35,389 bases of DNA, from NCBI GenBank assembly GCA_964455375.1, contig CAYVXE010000038.1:1-35389 (forward strand), in the 5' to 3' direction. Positions 23,933 through 32,666 of this stretch are shown in pieces; the first letter of the stretch is position 1; each line of letters opens with the position of its first letter. The DNA is from CAYVXE01 sp964455375. Its GTDB lineage: Bacteria; Zhuqueibacterota; Zhuqueibacteria; Oceanimicrobiales; Oceanimicrobiaceae. The position numbers were made by a program, and so were the translations under genes. The notes beneath the pieces were generated by a model that was given only the letters and a program-made list of their open reading frames with translations, searched no databases and had not been told where the DNA came from.

Positions 23933-25099
23933 ATGGAAAATTCCAGTAGTAATAGAATTTATTTAGACCACAGTGCCACAACGCCTGTGGCCCCGGAAGT
24001 TTTGAATGCCATGCTTCCGTATTTCAGTAAGCATTTTGGTAATGCGTCCAGCATCCATACTTTTGGGCAGGATGCAAAAGTCGCGCTTGAACAGGCGCGT
24101 GGGCAAATCAGTAAATGCATTCATGCGCAGCCTGCGGAAATCGTGTTTACCTCCGGTGGAACTGAGTCGAACAACTGGGCGTTAAAAGGGACGGCCTTGG
24201 TGTTTGCAGGTCAAAAGAAACACATCATTACCTCTAAGATAGAGCATCATGCCGTCTTGTATCCCTGTCAATACCTTGAAAAACGTGGCTTTGATGTTAC
24301 CTATTTACCGGTGGATGAAGTCGGTATGGTTTCGCCGCAGCAGGTTGCGGAAGCCCTTCGGGACGATACTTTTCTCGTCAGTATTATGCATGCTAACAAT
24401 GAAATCGGCACGATCAATCCCATCGCAGAAATTGGGAAGATTGCCAGAGAACACGGCGTTCTCTTTCACACGGATGCTGTTCAGACGTTCGGTAAACTTC
24501 CCATCGATGTAAAGAATATGACGATTGATTTGCTCTCCATATCCGGGCATAAAATCTACGGGCCAAAAGGAATTGGGGCGCTCTATATCCGGCAAGGGTT
24601 GCGGCTTGAGAAATTGCTCCATGGCGGCCGCCACGAGCGGGACCGTCGAGCCGGGACAGAGAATGTTACCGGCGCCGTTGGTTTTGGTAAAGCTGCCGAA
24701 ATAAGTCTGAATAGAATGGAAGATGATCTCGCAAAGATGCAGCAATTGAGCGCTGACTTCTCGTCCGAATTACAACAGTCCATATCGGGAATTCATTTTA
24801 ACGGACACGAACGTAAACGGCTTCCCGGAATCGTGAACGTTTCTTTTGAAGGTGTGGAAAGCGATTCGCTGCTTCTCAGCCTGGACCTGGAAGGAATTGC
24901 CGCCTCGAACGGATCTGCCTGCACATCCGGTATTGTGGAGCCGTCGCACGTGATCACGGCTCTCGGATTACCGGGACATCTTGCTCGATCGGCGCTGCGT
25001 TTCAGCTTTGGGCGGGAAAATACCTCCGACGAAATAAGTTACACTGTACATACTTTACAAAAAATATTAACTCGTTTGCGAAGATTGAAAAGAAAATAA
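23933..25099 (+). CDS. Cysteine desulfurase (NifS/IscS family)
   Basis: PLP enzyme that takes sulfur from cysteine for Fe-S clusters and tRNA thiolation. The family signature YLDHSATTPV is at the start, SGHKIYGPKG holds the PLP lysine K207, and the persulfide cysteine is C330 in NGSACTSG, in the long-loop IscS/NifS context. The length of 388 aa is normal. The ATG at 23933 is preferred over a GTG 12 bp upstream. It stands directly before mnmA, which needs its sulfur, so that pathway is the likely main customer. Confidence 0.95.
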   Translation: MENSSSNRIYLDHSATTPVAPEVLNAMLPYFSKHFGNASSIHTFGQDAKVALEQARGQISKCIHAQPAEIVFTSGGTESNNWALKGTALVFAGQKKHIITSKIEHHAVLYPCQYLEKRGFDVTYLPVDEVGMVSPQQVAEALRDDTFLVSIMHANNEIGTINPIAEIGKIAREHGVLFHTDAVQTFGKLPIDVKNMTIDLLSISGHKIYGPKGIGALYIRQGLRLEKLLHGGRHERDRRAGTENVTGAVGFGKAAEISLNRMEDDLAKMQQLSADFSSELQQSISGIHFNGHERKRLPGIVNVSFEGVESDSLLLSLDLEGIAASNGSACTSGIVEPSHVITALGLPGHLARSALRFSFGRENTSDEISYTVHTLQKILTRLRRLKRK

Positions 25100-25146
25100 G
25101 GGTTATGTTGCCTTTATCATGATCACATTATTTAAAAGACGAATAG

Positions 25147-26259
25147 ATGACCATCATAAATCCAAAAAATAAAGAAACTGTTCTTGTTGCGATGAGCGGC
25201 GGTGTTGACAGTTCGGTTGCTGCAGCGCTTTTGCAGGAACGTGGTTACAACGTTATCGGAATGACCATGAATTTGTGGGACTATGACCGGGTTGGCGGCA
25301 ATGTCAACAAGGATAGTGGCTGCTGTTCCATCGACACCATGGATGATGCCCGCGCTGTGTGTCACACGTTAGGGGTGTCGCACTATGTGGTGAATTTCCG
25401 GGTGCAGTTCGAAGCCGCGGTTACAGATAATTTCATCTTTGAGTATCTTGAAGGCCGCACTCCAAATCCGTGCGTTCGTTGCAACACATACATTAAGTGG
25501 GGCGTTCTCATCCAAAAAGCTGCGGAACTCGGTGCGGACAAAATTGCCACCGGCCATTATGCCTGCACTGCCTACGACGAGGCAGCACATCGCTATTTAC
25601 TCAAGCGGGGCAAAGATGATCACAAAGATCAAACGTATGCCCTGTGGGGAATCAAGCAGCAAGGTTTAGCCCGCACTTTGTTGCCGGTTGGCGAGTACAG
25701 TAAAGATGAAATCAGACAACTGGCCCGCAATATGGGGCTCAAAACTGCGGAGAAACCCGAGAGTCAGGAGATTTGTTTTATCCCCGACAATGATTATACC
25801 CGATATTTGAAAATGAAGAAGCCGGAATTAAACGACATTCAGGGAAATATTGTCGACCGGGAAGGAAATGTTCTCGGTACGCACAAAGGATTTCCATTTT
25901 ACACAGTGGGACAGCGAAAAGGCCTCGGATTGGCAATGCCGGAGCCGGTATATGTGACGGAAATCGATGCCGCTGCAAATACGGTTCGTGTTGGCTCAAA
26001 TAAAGAGCTTGAACATGTAGGCCTTTTTGCAGAAAACCCGAATTGGATCGCCATAGAAAATCTCAAGGAAGAAATGAAGGTGGAAACGAAAATTCGTTAC
26101 AATGATCCCGGTGCACCAGCCACCATTAAAATGCATGAGGATAAGGTGGAAGTTCTGTTTGATTCACCACAAAGAGCCGTAGCCCCCGGGCAGTCTGTTG
26201 TATTCTACCAACAGGATGTGGTGGTCGGCGGCGCCGTCATTCACTCGGCAATTAAATAG
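25147..26259 (+). CDS. mnmA: tRNA-specific 2-thiouridylase
   Basis: Installs the 2-thio group on U34 of Lys, Glu and Gln tRNAs. The ATP PP-loop is SGGVDSS (17-23). The two catalytic cysteines are C109 in NPCVRCN and C210 in SQEICFIPD. GQRKGLGLAMPEPVYV marks the central domain. The length of 370 aa is standard. It lies 47 bp after the cysteine desulfurase and directly before thiD. Confidence 0.96.
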   Translation: MTIINPKNKETVLVAMSGGVDSSVAAALLQERGYNVIGMTMNLWDYDRVGGNVNKDSGCCSIDTMDDARAVCHTLGVSHYVVNFRVQFEAAVTDNFIFEYLEGRTPNPCVRCNTYIKWGVLIQKAAELGADKIATGHYACTAYDEAAHRYLLKRGKDDHKDQTYALWGIKQQGLARTLLPVGEYSKDEIRQLARNMGLKTAEKPESQEICFIPDNDYTRYLKMKKPELNDIQGNIVDREGNVLGTHKGFPFYTVGQRKGLGLAMPEPVYVTEIDAAANTVRVGSNKELEHVGLFAENPNWIAIENLKEEMKVETKIRYNDPGAPATIKMHEDKVEVLFDSPQRAVAPGQSVVFYQQDVVVGGAVIHSAIK

Positions 26260-26268
26260 ACATGATTG

Positions 26269-27060
26269 ATGAAGCGCCTTCTCACCATAGCCGGCTCTGA
26301 TTCAGGAGGGGGCGCCGGCATTCAGGCAGACCTGAAAACGTTTCATGCTTTTGGCTGTTACGGAATGTCTGCACTAACGGCCGTTACGGCTCAAAATACA
26401 TGCGGTGTTCAGAGAATCGTTATTTTGGAAGCACCATTCGTCGTGCAACAAATGGAATCGGTTCTCAGTGATATCGGTGCGGATGCGGTCAAACTTGGTA
26501 TGCTGGCTAACGGTGAAATTGTTGCAGCGGTCGCAAAAATGTTGCGAGACTATCAGGTCATGAATCTTGTGGTTGACCCGGTGCTGTATTCTACCGGTGG
26601 AAATGCGTTATTGGAGGTGGAAGCGCTGACTGCTTTTGTGCAACAAATCGTTCCGCTGGCAACGGTTTTAACACCCAATATTCCTGAAGCTGAGATGTTA
26701 TCTGGAATAACCATTCGAAATCTTGATGATATGAAAAAAGCTGCAGCTCGCCTAGGGCAATTGGGTGCGGCAAATGTTCTCGTGAAGGGTGGCCACCGTG
26801 AAGATGACGCCACGGATATTTTATTTGACGGACGCGGCTACACGGAGTTTTTTGCAGAACGCGTAAAGTCAAACAATACGCATGGAACGGGTTGCACGTA
26901 CGCCGCGGCTATTGCCGCCAATCTTGCTTTGGGGAAAAAGATGCCTGAAGCAATTTCCATTTCAAAGAAGTTTGTCACGGCAGCTATTCGTAAAAGTTTG
27001 AATTTTGGCAAAGGAAAAGGGCCGTTAAATCATTGTGTAAGCCCGGAGGAAATGAACTGA
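26269..27060 (+). CDS. thiD: Hydroxymethylpyrimidine/phosphomethylpyrimidine kinase
   Basis: Phosphorylates HMP and HMP-P for thiamine synthesis. It is a ribokinase-fold enzyme with AGSDSGGGAGIQADLKT at the N-terminus, VLTPNIPEAE in the middle and the anion hole NNTHGTGCTYAAA with C209. The length of 263 aa is normal. A TTG one codon upstream is possible, but ATG 26269 is preferred. It starts 9 bp after mnmA, so the operon ties sulfur transfer to thiamine synthesis. Confidence 0.95.
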   Translation: MKRLLTIAGSDSGGGAGIQADLKTFHAFGCYGMSALTAVTAQNTCGVQRIVILEAPFVVQQMESVLSDIGADAVKLGMLANGEIVAAVAKMLRDYQVMNLVVDPVLYSTGGNALLEVEALTAFVQQIVPLATVLTPNIPEAEMLSGITIRNLDDMKKAAARLGQLGAANVLVKGGHREDDATDILFDGRGYTEFFAERVKSNNTHGTGCTYAAAIAANLALGKKMPEAISISKKFVTAAIRKSLNFGKGKGPLNHCVSPEEMN

Positions 27061-27213
27061 TCCTATTTGTGTGAATTATTCCCAGCGCGGCGAAGCCGCA
27101 AAATTGTTAGCCACTGATTAACAAAGATTGACACGGATAAAAGTAGTTTCGAATATTAGAATAGTACGGTAAATATGCAAAAATAAGATTAGACATCAAA
27201 AAATCGGAGTTCC
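27061..27213. other. Short intergenic repeat-like region before the ECF gene
   Basis: Contains GCGGCGAAGCCGC (27087-27099), with GCGGC and GCCGC as arms, and GCCACTGATTAAC...GATTGACACGGATAAAA, wording like that of decayed dispersed repeats. I looked for a TPP or cobalamin riboswitch core here and did not see one. Confidence 0.4.
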
Positions 27214-27768
27214 ATGCGACTTTCCCTTTCAGAGATTGCAACCATTTCCCTGTTTTCCGCACTGGCTTATGCCGGCGGTTATTTGCTGATTGCAGTCCCC
27301 AATATTGAAATCTTCACGGCCATTGTTTTTATTTCCGGTGTTTTTCTGGGATCGCGAAATGGTGCAATTGTGGGGGTTATTGCGCAAACACTTTATTCTA
27401 TTTTCAATCCGTACGGAATGTCTCCTTTGCCTCTAATGCTGGCGCAAATAATGAATCGAGCCCTTGTGGGTTGGTTTGGCGGCTGGGTTGGCCAGAAAAA
27501 CGTAACCGGGGAAAGCACATTGAAAATAGCGATTCAGTTTGGAGCCGCTGGATTGTTTCTAACCTTGTTATACGATCTCATGGCATTTTTAAGTTTTCAG
27601 TGGATGTCCGGATTTTCATTCCAACAAATGCAGGCGAGCTTTGCAATGGGGGTACCTTTTTATCTCATTCACAGCCTGGGGAATACGGCGATATTTGCAC
27701 TGGCAGTACCTGTGGTTCTGAAAACCATCCATAAAACGTCTGGCTTAAAAAAGGTGAATGTCCATTGA
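27214..27768 (+). CDS. ECF transporter substrate-binding (S) component
   Basis: A 184-aa membrane protein with about five or six helices, beginning SEIATISLFSALAYAGGYLL, with FTAIVFISGVFLGSRNGAIV and a conserved central NPYG piece, as in S components of energy-coupling-factor vitamin transporters. The substrate is not evident; its position after thiD and before a TonB receptor makes a vitamin such as thiamine, its precursor or cobalamin likely. The ATPases and T component are not in the window, so it probably shares a common module. CGGAG precedes the ATG. It overlaps the next gene by 4 bp (TTGA). Confidence 0.75.
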   Translation: MRLSLSEIATISLFSALAYAGGYLLIAVPNIEIFTAIVFISGVFLGSRNGAIVGVIAQTLYSIFNPYGMSPLPLMLAQIMNRALVGWFGGWVGQKNVTGESTLKIAIQFGAAGLFLTLLYDLMAFLSFQWMSGFSFQQMQASFAMGVPFYLIHSLGNTAIFALAVPVVLKTIHKTSGLKKVNVH

Positions 27769-29648
27769 AACGACATGCGCCGCAGGCTTTCCGGTTTCTC
27801 ATTTTTATGTCCACGATGCTCTGTCTGTCATCTGCTTTTGCGCAGGATTCGACAACGGTCAGGCCTGCTCAGGTTGCTGAAACTGCGAGCATAAATCAGG
27901 ATTCAACGCGTTTGGCCGCACAACCGTTCTGGCATAGTACACTCAATGAAACCAAAGAACTCATTGCTGAGGATATTCAGGATTTCACGCTGACTTTACC
28001 GGGCATTCAGGCGCTGGATATGGGTAGTATCGGTCAGCTTTCACCGCTGATTGCACATGGGGCTTTGCCGCAAGAGAGCGGATTATTGTTGAATGGCCTG
28101 CCATTTTTAGACCCGATTCTAAGTTACACCAATCCCATGGCTATTCCCATAAATCTCGTGTCATCATCATCTTTTCTCGGTCCGGGGTCCTTTGCACCAT
28201 TCGGTTTTCAGTCCATCGGCGGCACGTTGGATGTGCAAACATTCCCAATCGAACCCAATCACCCGTATTCAAAAGTATTTTATCGCGTTGGCGACTGGGG
28301 CTACAGCGATCTGGGAGTATTGTTTGTCATTCCGCTTTCGCGGAAAATGCAGGTCACTATAAGCGGCAACCGCCAGGAATTCGATGGGTTTCTTGCTACG
28401 GGGCAGGATCACACCGGTACGAGAATGCAGGCGGAACTTCTTTATCATCCCAAAAACGATGTCACGTTTGGCTATACTTTTTACCGCAGCCGGGATAAAA
28501 ATGAAATTCCCGCCCCCATGGCTCCTGCATTTATTCCGCTGCCCGCAAATGCGCGCAGGGAGGAGTTCCGGTTCGAACACCGATTTAAGGTGCAATCAGG
28601 TGATTTGCTGAGAACGAAGAAACGTTTTCAGGCAAACGTGGTCATTTCCAATCTGCGCGAGACATCCTTTTCGGGAACCACCGCTCTTTTTAAAAATCGC
28701 AATCTCATGTTCAGTGGTGCTGTTCAACAGGACTTTCTCCTAAAACGGCATCATTTGGCGTTTGGAGGAACCGCTCAGAACCATAAACTGACAGGGAAGG
28801 AATTAGGCGACCACTCTGATATTTTTAGTTACGGCTTTGTTCGTGATGAGCTGCTGTTAGGACAAAAATGGCGACTGGGTTTCCAGGCAAGAGTTGAAAA
28901 GCACGATGCTTATGCGGCTGCCTTTACACCTGCGGCGCATTTGGTTTATAAAACAGGTGATTTTACACAGTTTTATGCAGGAGGGCAGCGGGCAAAACGC
29001 TACCCGGGTTTCGCCGAGCGTTTCTGGCCAGGCCAAACATTTCATGGAAATCCCGATTTGAAAGAGGAAACGTCACACAGTACCGAAGTCGGTTTTAAAA
29101 AAACAAAGGGAAATAACTTACTACAAATTTCTGTTTTCCAAAACAGAATGAGCGACTGGATTACCACCGCACAAGTCGACTCGACTTCCGGACCGGTTAA
29201 TAGCGGGGTGCGGAACATACGCGGGGCTGATGCAAAACTCATCTGGAAGTATGCTGCCGGAGGACAGGCTGGGTTCGTCGGTTCTTATCTGCATGTGAAT
29301 GAAAATGCCTTGAACAAACAACTTCTGGTACCGGAATGGTCATTTTACAGTTTTTTGGAATACGGGCATTCATTTTTTGATAAATATGTTTTTATTAAGG
29401 TCAGACTTGACGGTCGGTTTTTTGGAAAACGCACCGGTCTGAGTTATGTGAACGATCCAAATTTTGGCGACTATGTGCAGCTCAACTCCGATTTTGTGGT
29501 TGACGGGAAGATCTCTTTAATCTTTAAAGATGCGAAAATCGTCATCGCACAGGAAAATATGTTTGATCGAGTGTATCAGTTGACGCCGGGATTTTTAATG
29601 CCCATCAGGAACATCCGATTCGGCGTGGAGTGGGAGTTCTGGGATTAG
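27765..29648 (+). CDS. TonB-dependent outer-membrane receptor
   Basis: A 627-aa protein with a signal peptide (FRFLIFMSTMLCLSSAFAQ) and a plug-like region from about 60 to 150 (LLLNGLPFLDP, FGFQSIGGTLDVQTF). A beta-barrel with alternating aromatic strands follows and ends in the outer-membrane signature RFGVEWEFWD. It is somewhat short for the family, and the plug is divergent. No TonB box could be assigned with confidence. It starts with TTG inside the stop of the ECF gene with AAGGTGA upstream, so the two are coupled and likely import the same vitamin. Confidence 0.82.
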   Translation: MKRHAPQAFRFLIFMSTMLCLSSAFAQDSTTVRPAQVAETASINQDSTRLAAQPFWHSTLNETKELIAEDIQDFTLTLPGIQALDMGSIGQLSPLIAHGALPQESGLLLNGLPFLDPILSYTNPMAIPINLVSSSSFLGPGSFAPFGFQSIGGTLDVQTFPIEPNHPYSKVFYRVGDWGYSDLGVLFVIPLSRKMQVTISGNRQEFDGFLATGQDHTGTRMQAELLYHPKNDVTFGYTFYRSRDKNEIPAPMAPAFIPLPANARREEFRFEHRFKVQSGDLLRTKKRFQANVVISNLRETSFSGTTALFKNRNLMFSGAVQQDFLLKRHHLAFGGTAQNHKLTGKELGDHSDIFSYGFVRDELLLGQKWRLGFQARVEKHDAYAAAFTPAAHLVYKTGDFTQFYAGGQRAKRYPGFAERFWPGQTFHGNPDLKEETSHSTEVGFKKTKGNNLLQISVFQNRMSDWITTAQVDSTSGPVNSGVRNIRGADAKLIWKYAAGGQAGFVGSYLHVNENALNKQLLVPEWSFYSFLEYGHSFFDKYVFIKVRLDGRFFGKRTGLSYVNDPNFGDYVQLNSDFVVDGKISLIFKDAKIVIAQENMFDRVYQLTPGFLMPIRNIRFGVEWEFWD

Positions 29649-30148
29649 TGGAGGTTGATGGAACCGCCACTCTCATCCGGCGGTTGTTCTTGTATGTCAA
29701 CTCAAGCGCCCGGCTTGTTCCCAAACTCCGGTTTGGGAACACACTTGTCTTAGAAACTTTGTTTCTCTATCTAAATTGGTTCATCGAAACAGAATTTCTC
29801 TACAACCCCGTGGGGTTGTCTAAAAAACTTGCAAAGGGACTGTAACGCGACATTTATGTCGTCGACCTTGAGGCGAATTTCCCGACATAAATGTCGAGCT
29901 ACATATTTCTATTGCCTCTTTTTGGACAGCCCCACGAGCATGTGGCGCTTTTTTGTTTTGATATTACCATGTTTTGAAAATAATCCTTAAGTTGATGCTT
30001 ATGGGCGAATGTCTGAAGAGAAATCTGCATTATGTTTGTGTCAGATCTGTCGGCTGCGCACGGCTCGAAATATCCGGCAGAAAACACGGTGCTGTTCGTG
30101 ATGTACATCGCTTTTTAGTCTGTAAAATTTTTTAGAAAGGAGTGAATA
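29649..30148. repeat. Hairpin-dense intergenic island
   Basis: No convincing gene. Perfect or near-perfect inverted repeats lie in a row: GTTCCCAAAC/GTTTGGGAAC (29717-29740), AGAAAC/GTTTCT (29752-29766), ACAACCCC/GGGGTTGT (29802-29819), and a pair of 21-nt arms at 29841-29861 and 29883-29903, each built around CGACAT/ATGTCG. A terminator-like hairpin (29929-29954) follows. The rest, to 30148, holds only the HIT leader with its AAAGGAG site. Small reading frames here are judged accidental. Confidence 0.7.
29929..29954 (+). terminator. Probable terminator downstream of the TonB receptor
   Basis: GCCCCAC and GTGGCGC pair with one mismatch over a 6-nt loop and are followed by six T. Confidence 0.5.
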
Positions 30149-30499
30149 ATGACAGAAGAAACCATTTTCAGTAAAATTATCCGCAAGGAAATACCGGCGG
30201 ATATTGTTTATGAGGATGAACAGGTGACAGCCTTTCGGGACATCAATCCCAAGGCGCCCACTCATGTTCTGATCATTCCGAACTATTGTATCCCGACGGT
30301 AAATGATGTTGGGGATGAAGATGAAAAGGTGTTAGGGCACTTGTTTACGGTGGCGGCAAAAATCGCCAAACAGGAGGGCATCGATGAAAGCGGTTACCGT
30401 TTGCTCATTAATTGCAATCGGGACAGCGGTCAGGAAGTCTTTCATTTGCACATGCATCTGCTCGGCGGTCGCAACCTTGGGCCCATGCTTGCCAGGTAG
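30149..30499 (+). CDS. HIT-family nucleotide hydrolase/transferase
   Basis: A 116-aa histidine-triad protein of the HINT type, acting on nucleoside phosphoramidates. The triad is HLHMHLL with H99, H101 and H103. The N-terminal IFSKIIRKEIPADIVYED and RDINPKAPTHVLIIP are family hallmarks. GAAAGGAG precedes the ATG. It is 29 bp from the next gene's start. Confidence 0.95.
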   Translation: MTEETIFSKIIRKEIPADIVYEDEQVTAFRDINPKAPTHVLIIPNYCIPTVNDVGDEDEKVLGHLFTVAAKIAKQEGIDESGYRLLINCNRDSGQEVFHLHMHLLGGRNLGPMLAR

Positions 30500-30528
30500 A
30501 AAATGTCATTTAAAAAAGGAGATGAATC

Positions 30529-31356
30529 GTGTTCAAAATGAAAAATAGCTTCGCCTTTTGTGTGATGCTTTTAGCGCTGCTGGCATGCAGCAAGTCAGGG
30601 GCGCGGCAAAAAGATTCAGCCGCAAACGACGCAAAAAATGCCGGTACAATCGAGCAAAAAACAATTACCTTTAAAGCTCCGGATGGGTTGGATATTACAG
30701 CAGACTTGAGCGTGACGCATGCGTTGTCAGCGCCGTTTATCATTCTGTTTCACCAGGCAGGGTGGAGCCGCGGTGAATATCAGGAGATCATGCCGAAGCT
30801 TAATGAACTGGGGTTCAACTGCATGGCCGTAGACCTGCGTTCCGGCGGCGGTGTAAACGGGGTTGACAATGAAACTCACAAACGGGCAGTTTCTGCAAAA
30901 AAGGGAACCACGTACCTTGACGCGTACCAGGACATGCAGGCGGCACTACAATTTGCTCATGCGAATTACGCAAAAGGTAAGCTCATCGTTTGGGGCAGTT
31001 CTTATTCCGCCGCACTGGTACTGAAACTCACCGGTGAAAACGGCAAAATTAGCGATGGCGTTCTCGCTTTTTCTCCCGGAGAGTATTTTACGAAATTGGG
31101 ACAAAGCGGAACCTTCATTACCGACGCGGCAAAGAAGATCACCTGTCCGGTATTTATTACCTCGGCAAATGGCGAACAGCAGAACTGGCAATCTATCTTC
31201 AACGCCATTCCATCCGGGAAGAAGCAAAGCTTCATTCCGGAGACCCGGGGCAACCACGGCTCCCGCGCATTGTGGGCAAAATTCGCTGACAGCAATGACT
31301 ACTGGCAACATGTGACGACATTTTTGACAACCTATTTTCTGAAACCGCAAAAGTAG
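30529..31356 (+). CDS. Alpha/beta hydrolase lipoprotein (dienelactone hydrolase-like)
   Basis: A lipoprotein signal is followed by the alpha/beta hydrolase fold. The lipobox cysteine is C20 (LLAC). IILFHQAGWSRGEYQEI is the oxyanion-loop strand, the nucleophile elbow is G156-S157-S158-Y159-S160 with S158 as likely nucleophile, and H243 (RGNHGSR) is the likely catalytic His. The substrate is unknown. The GTG at 30529 has AAGGAG 8 nt upstream; the ATG at 30538 is an alternative. It is followed by a glucosaminidase 5 bp later. Confidence 0.85.
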   Translation: MFKMKNSFAFCVMLLALLACSKSGARQKDSAANDAKNAGTIEQKTITFKAPDGLDITADLSVTHALSAPFIILFHQAGWSRGEYQEIMPKLNELGFNCMAVDLRSGGGVNGVDNETHKRAVSAKKGTTYLDAYQDMQAALQFAHANYAKGKLIVWGSSYSAALVLKLTGENGKISDGVLAFSPGEYFTKLGQSGTFITDAAKKITCPVFITSANGEQQNWQSIFNAIPSGKKQSFIPETRGNHGSRALWAKFADSNDYWQHVTTFLTTYFLKPQK

Positions 31357-31361
31357 TTTTT

Positions 31362-31960
31362 ATGACCCGATATGCTTCTTTGTCCTGGCCTTTCATAAAA
31401 CGGCTTGTGCTTCTTTTTTGTTTAAATGGGTTCGCCTGCTACGGCGGTGCAAATGTGCGCTACGAGGCGCCGCCGGATGCAAAATACCGTATCATGGGTG
31501 AGGGTAGGCTTTCGGTGCATGAGCTGGCGGCCTTCCTGATGCAGCATAATCGATCCGTGAGCCGTTCACGCGCGCGTGAATTGGCGCGAACCTATCGCAG
31601 CGAAGCCGGAAAAGAGGGGGTCAATTATGATGTCGCCTTTGCCCAAATGTGCCTCGAAACCGGCTTCCTCAAGTTTGGTGGCGACACGTCATCCGACCAA
31701 AACAATTTTGCCGGCATCGGTGCCGATGGCAGCGGCCCCGGTGATCGCTTTCCTTCCATGAAGATTGGCGTCCGGGCACACATTCAACATTTAAAAGCCT
31801 ACGCCAGCACGCGTCGTTTGAACCAGCGCAAAGTTGATCCACGCTTCGATCACGTCAAACGCGGCAGCGCTACCACGATTTTTGATCTTTCGCAGCGCTG
31901 GTCGGTACTGCCGGATTACGGCCAGCGCATCAAAACCATTCTGGACCGAATGTATGCACG
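31362..31960 (+). CDS. N-acetylglucosaminidase domain protein, 3' end lost in gap
   Basis: A cell-wall hydrolase of the glucosaminidase family (as in FlgJ and Bax), cleaving peptidoglycan glycan strands. The catalytic Glu is E99 in MCLETGFLKFGG, then NNFAGIGADGSGPG and FPSMKIGVRAHIQHLKAYAS. The N-terminus has a hydrophobic signal. About 199 residues are visible up to ILDRMYA; the reading frame runs into the N run at 31961. The family usually ends near this point, so little is probably missing. It is likely co-transcribed with the hydrolase. Confidence 0.85.
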
Positions 31961-32060
31961 NNNNNNNNNNNNNNNNNNNNNNNNNNNNNNNNNNNNNNNN
32001 NNNNNNNNNNNNNNNNNNNNNNNNNNNNNNNNNNNNNNNNNNNNNNNNNNNNNNNNNNNN
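31961..32060. other. Scaffold gap (100 N)
   Basis: Exactly 100 N. Unlike the first gap, the flanks do not share a visible terminal overlap. The right flank starts with a CCGGC/GCCGG hairpin (32064-32077), a likely cause of the assembly break. Confidence 0.95.
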
Positions 32061-32666
32061 TCTCCGGCTGCTGCCGGCTCTGAATGACATAGTGACAGGG
32101 GCGATTTTTTTCTTGGTCCAAGATTTCTATTTTGGAACATAATTTCCGGAAAGTTTCAACTTCGAATGACCATAGGGACTGTGCAAAAATGTTAATTGCT
32201 TAAAGCGCTCAGTTATTGGCTTAGCAACAATTGTAAATTCTCTGCGCTCTTTGCGAGAGTTGCATTATCTGTCACTGCCTTTTCGGTGTCCTCCGGTGTT
32301 TGATGTAATGTACACGCAGGGTAGAGGTAGGTGCCAACGCATCAATGGTTTTGTTACAGGCAAAAGGTCGCACTCGCAGGCTAAAACCTACGCTACAGCA
32401 TTTACTCCTCTCCTGTCACCTTGAGCGGAACGTAGTGGAGCCGAAAGGTCTGATGCATAAAACGATTTCAGAACACGGAATATCAAATGTCTATTTTAGA
32501 GGAATCGTTAAAAGTAACAAAAATAAAGCAATTTTTTTATTGAATATAATGGATAAAAATACGTTCTTTAAATGTCTTCTGTTCTTTAAATAAACCACGC
32601 ACCTATAAACCTCCATTCCGGGGAGAATGGTTTTACAGCAATGCTAAGATTTTAGAAGGTTACAGC
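32061..32666. other. Gene-free region before cas6
   Basis: Mostly repeat-like text: CCGGCTGCTGCCGG at 32064, a CTGTCACCTTGAGCGGAACG phrase near 32415 and fragments like CGCACTCGCAGGCTAAAACC near 32370. CCATTC/GAATGG (32613-32630) forms a small hairpin 37 bp before cas6. No CRISPR repeats, leader or convincing reading frame was found. Confidence 0.5.

Noticed and set aside
27061..27213. A TPP or cobalamin riboswitch before the ECF gene
   Set aside because: None of the conserved core segments could be found; the text is repeat-like.
29899..30108. A 69-aa minus-strand frame in the hairpin island
   Set aside because: It crosses a terminator-like hairpin, has no start signals and has no recognisable similarity.
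32345..32593. An 82-aa reading frame before cas6
   Set aside because: It runs through repeat-like text, has no ribosome-binding site and no recognisable domain.
32613..32630. CCATTC/GAATGG hairpin as a lone CRISPR repeat
   Set aside because: Only one copy is present, with no spacers or repeated unit nearby; it remains a simple hairpin in the cas6 leader.
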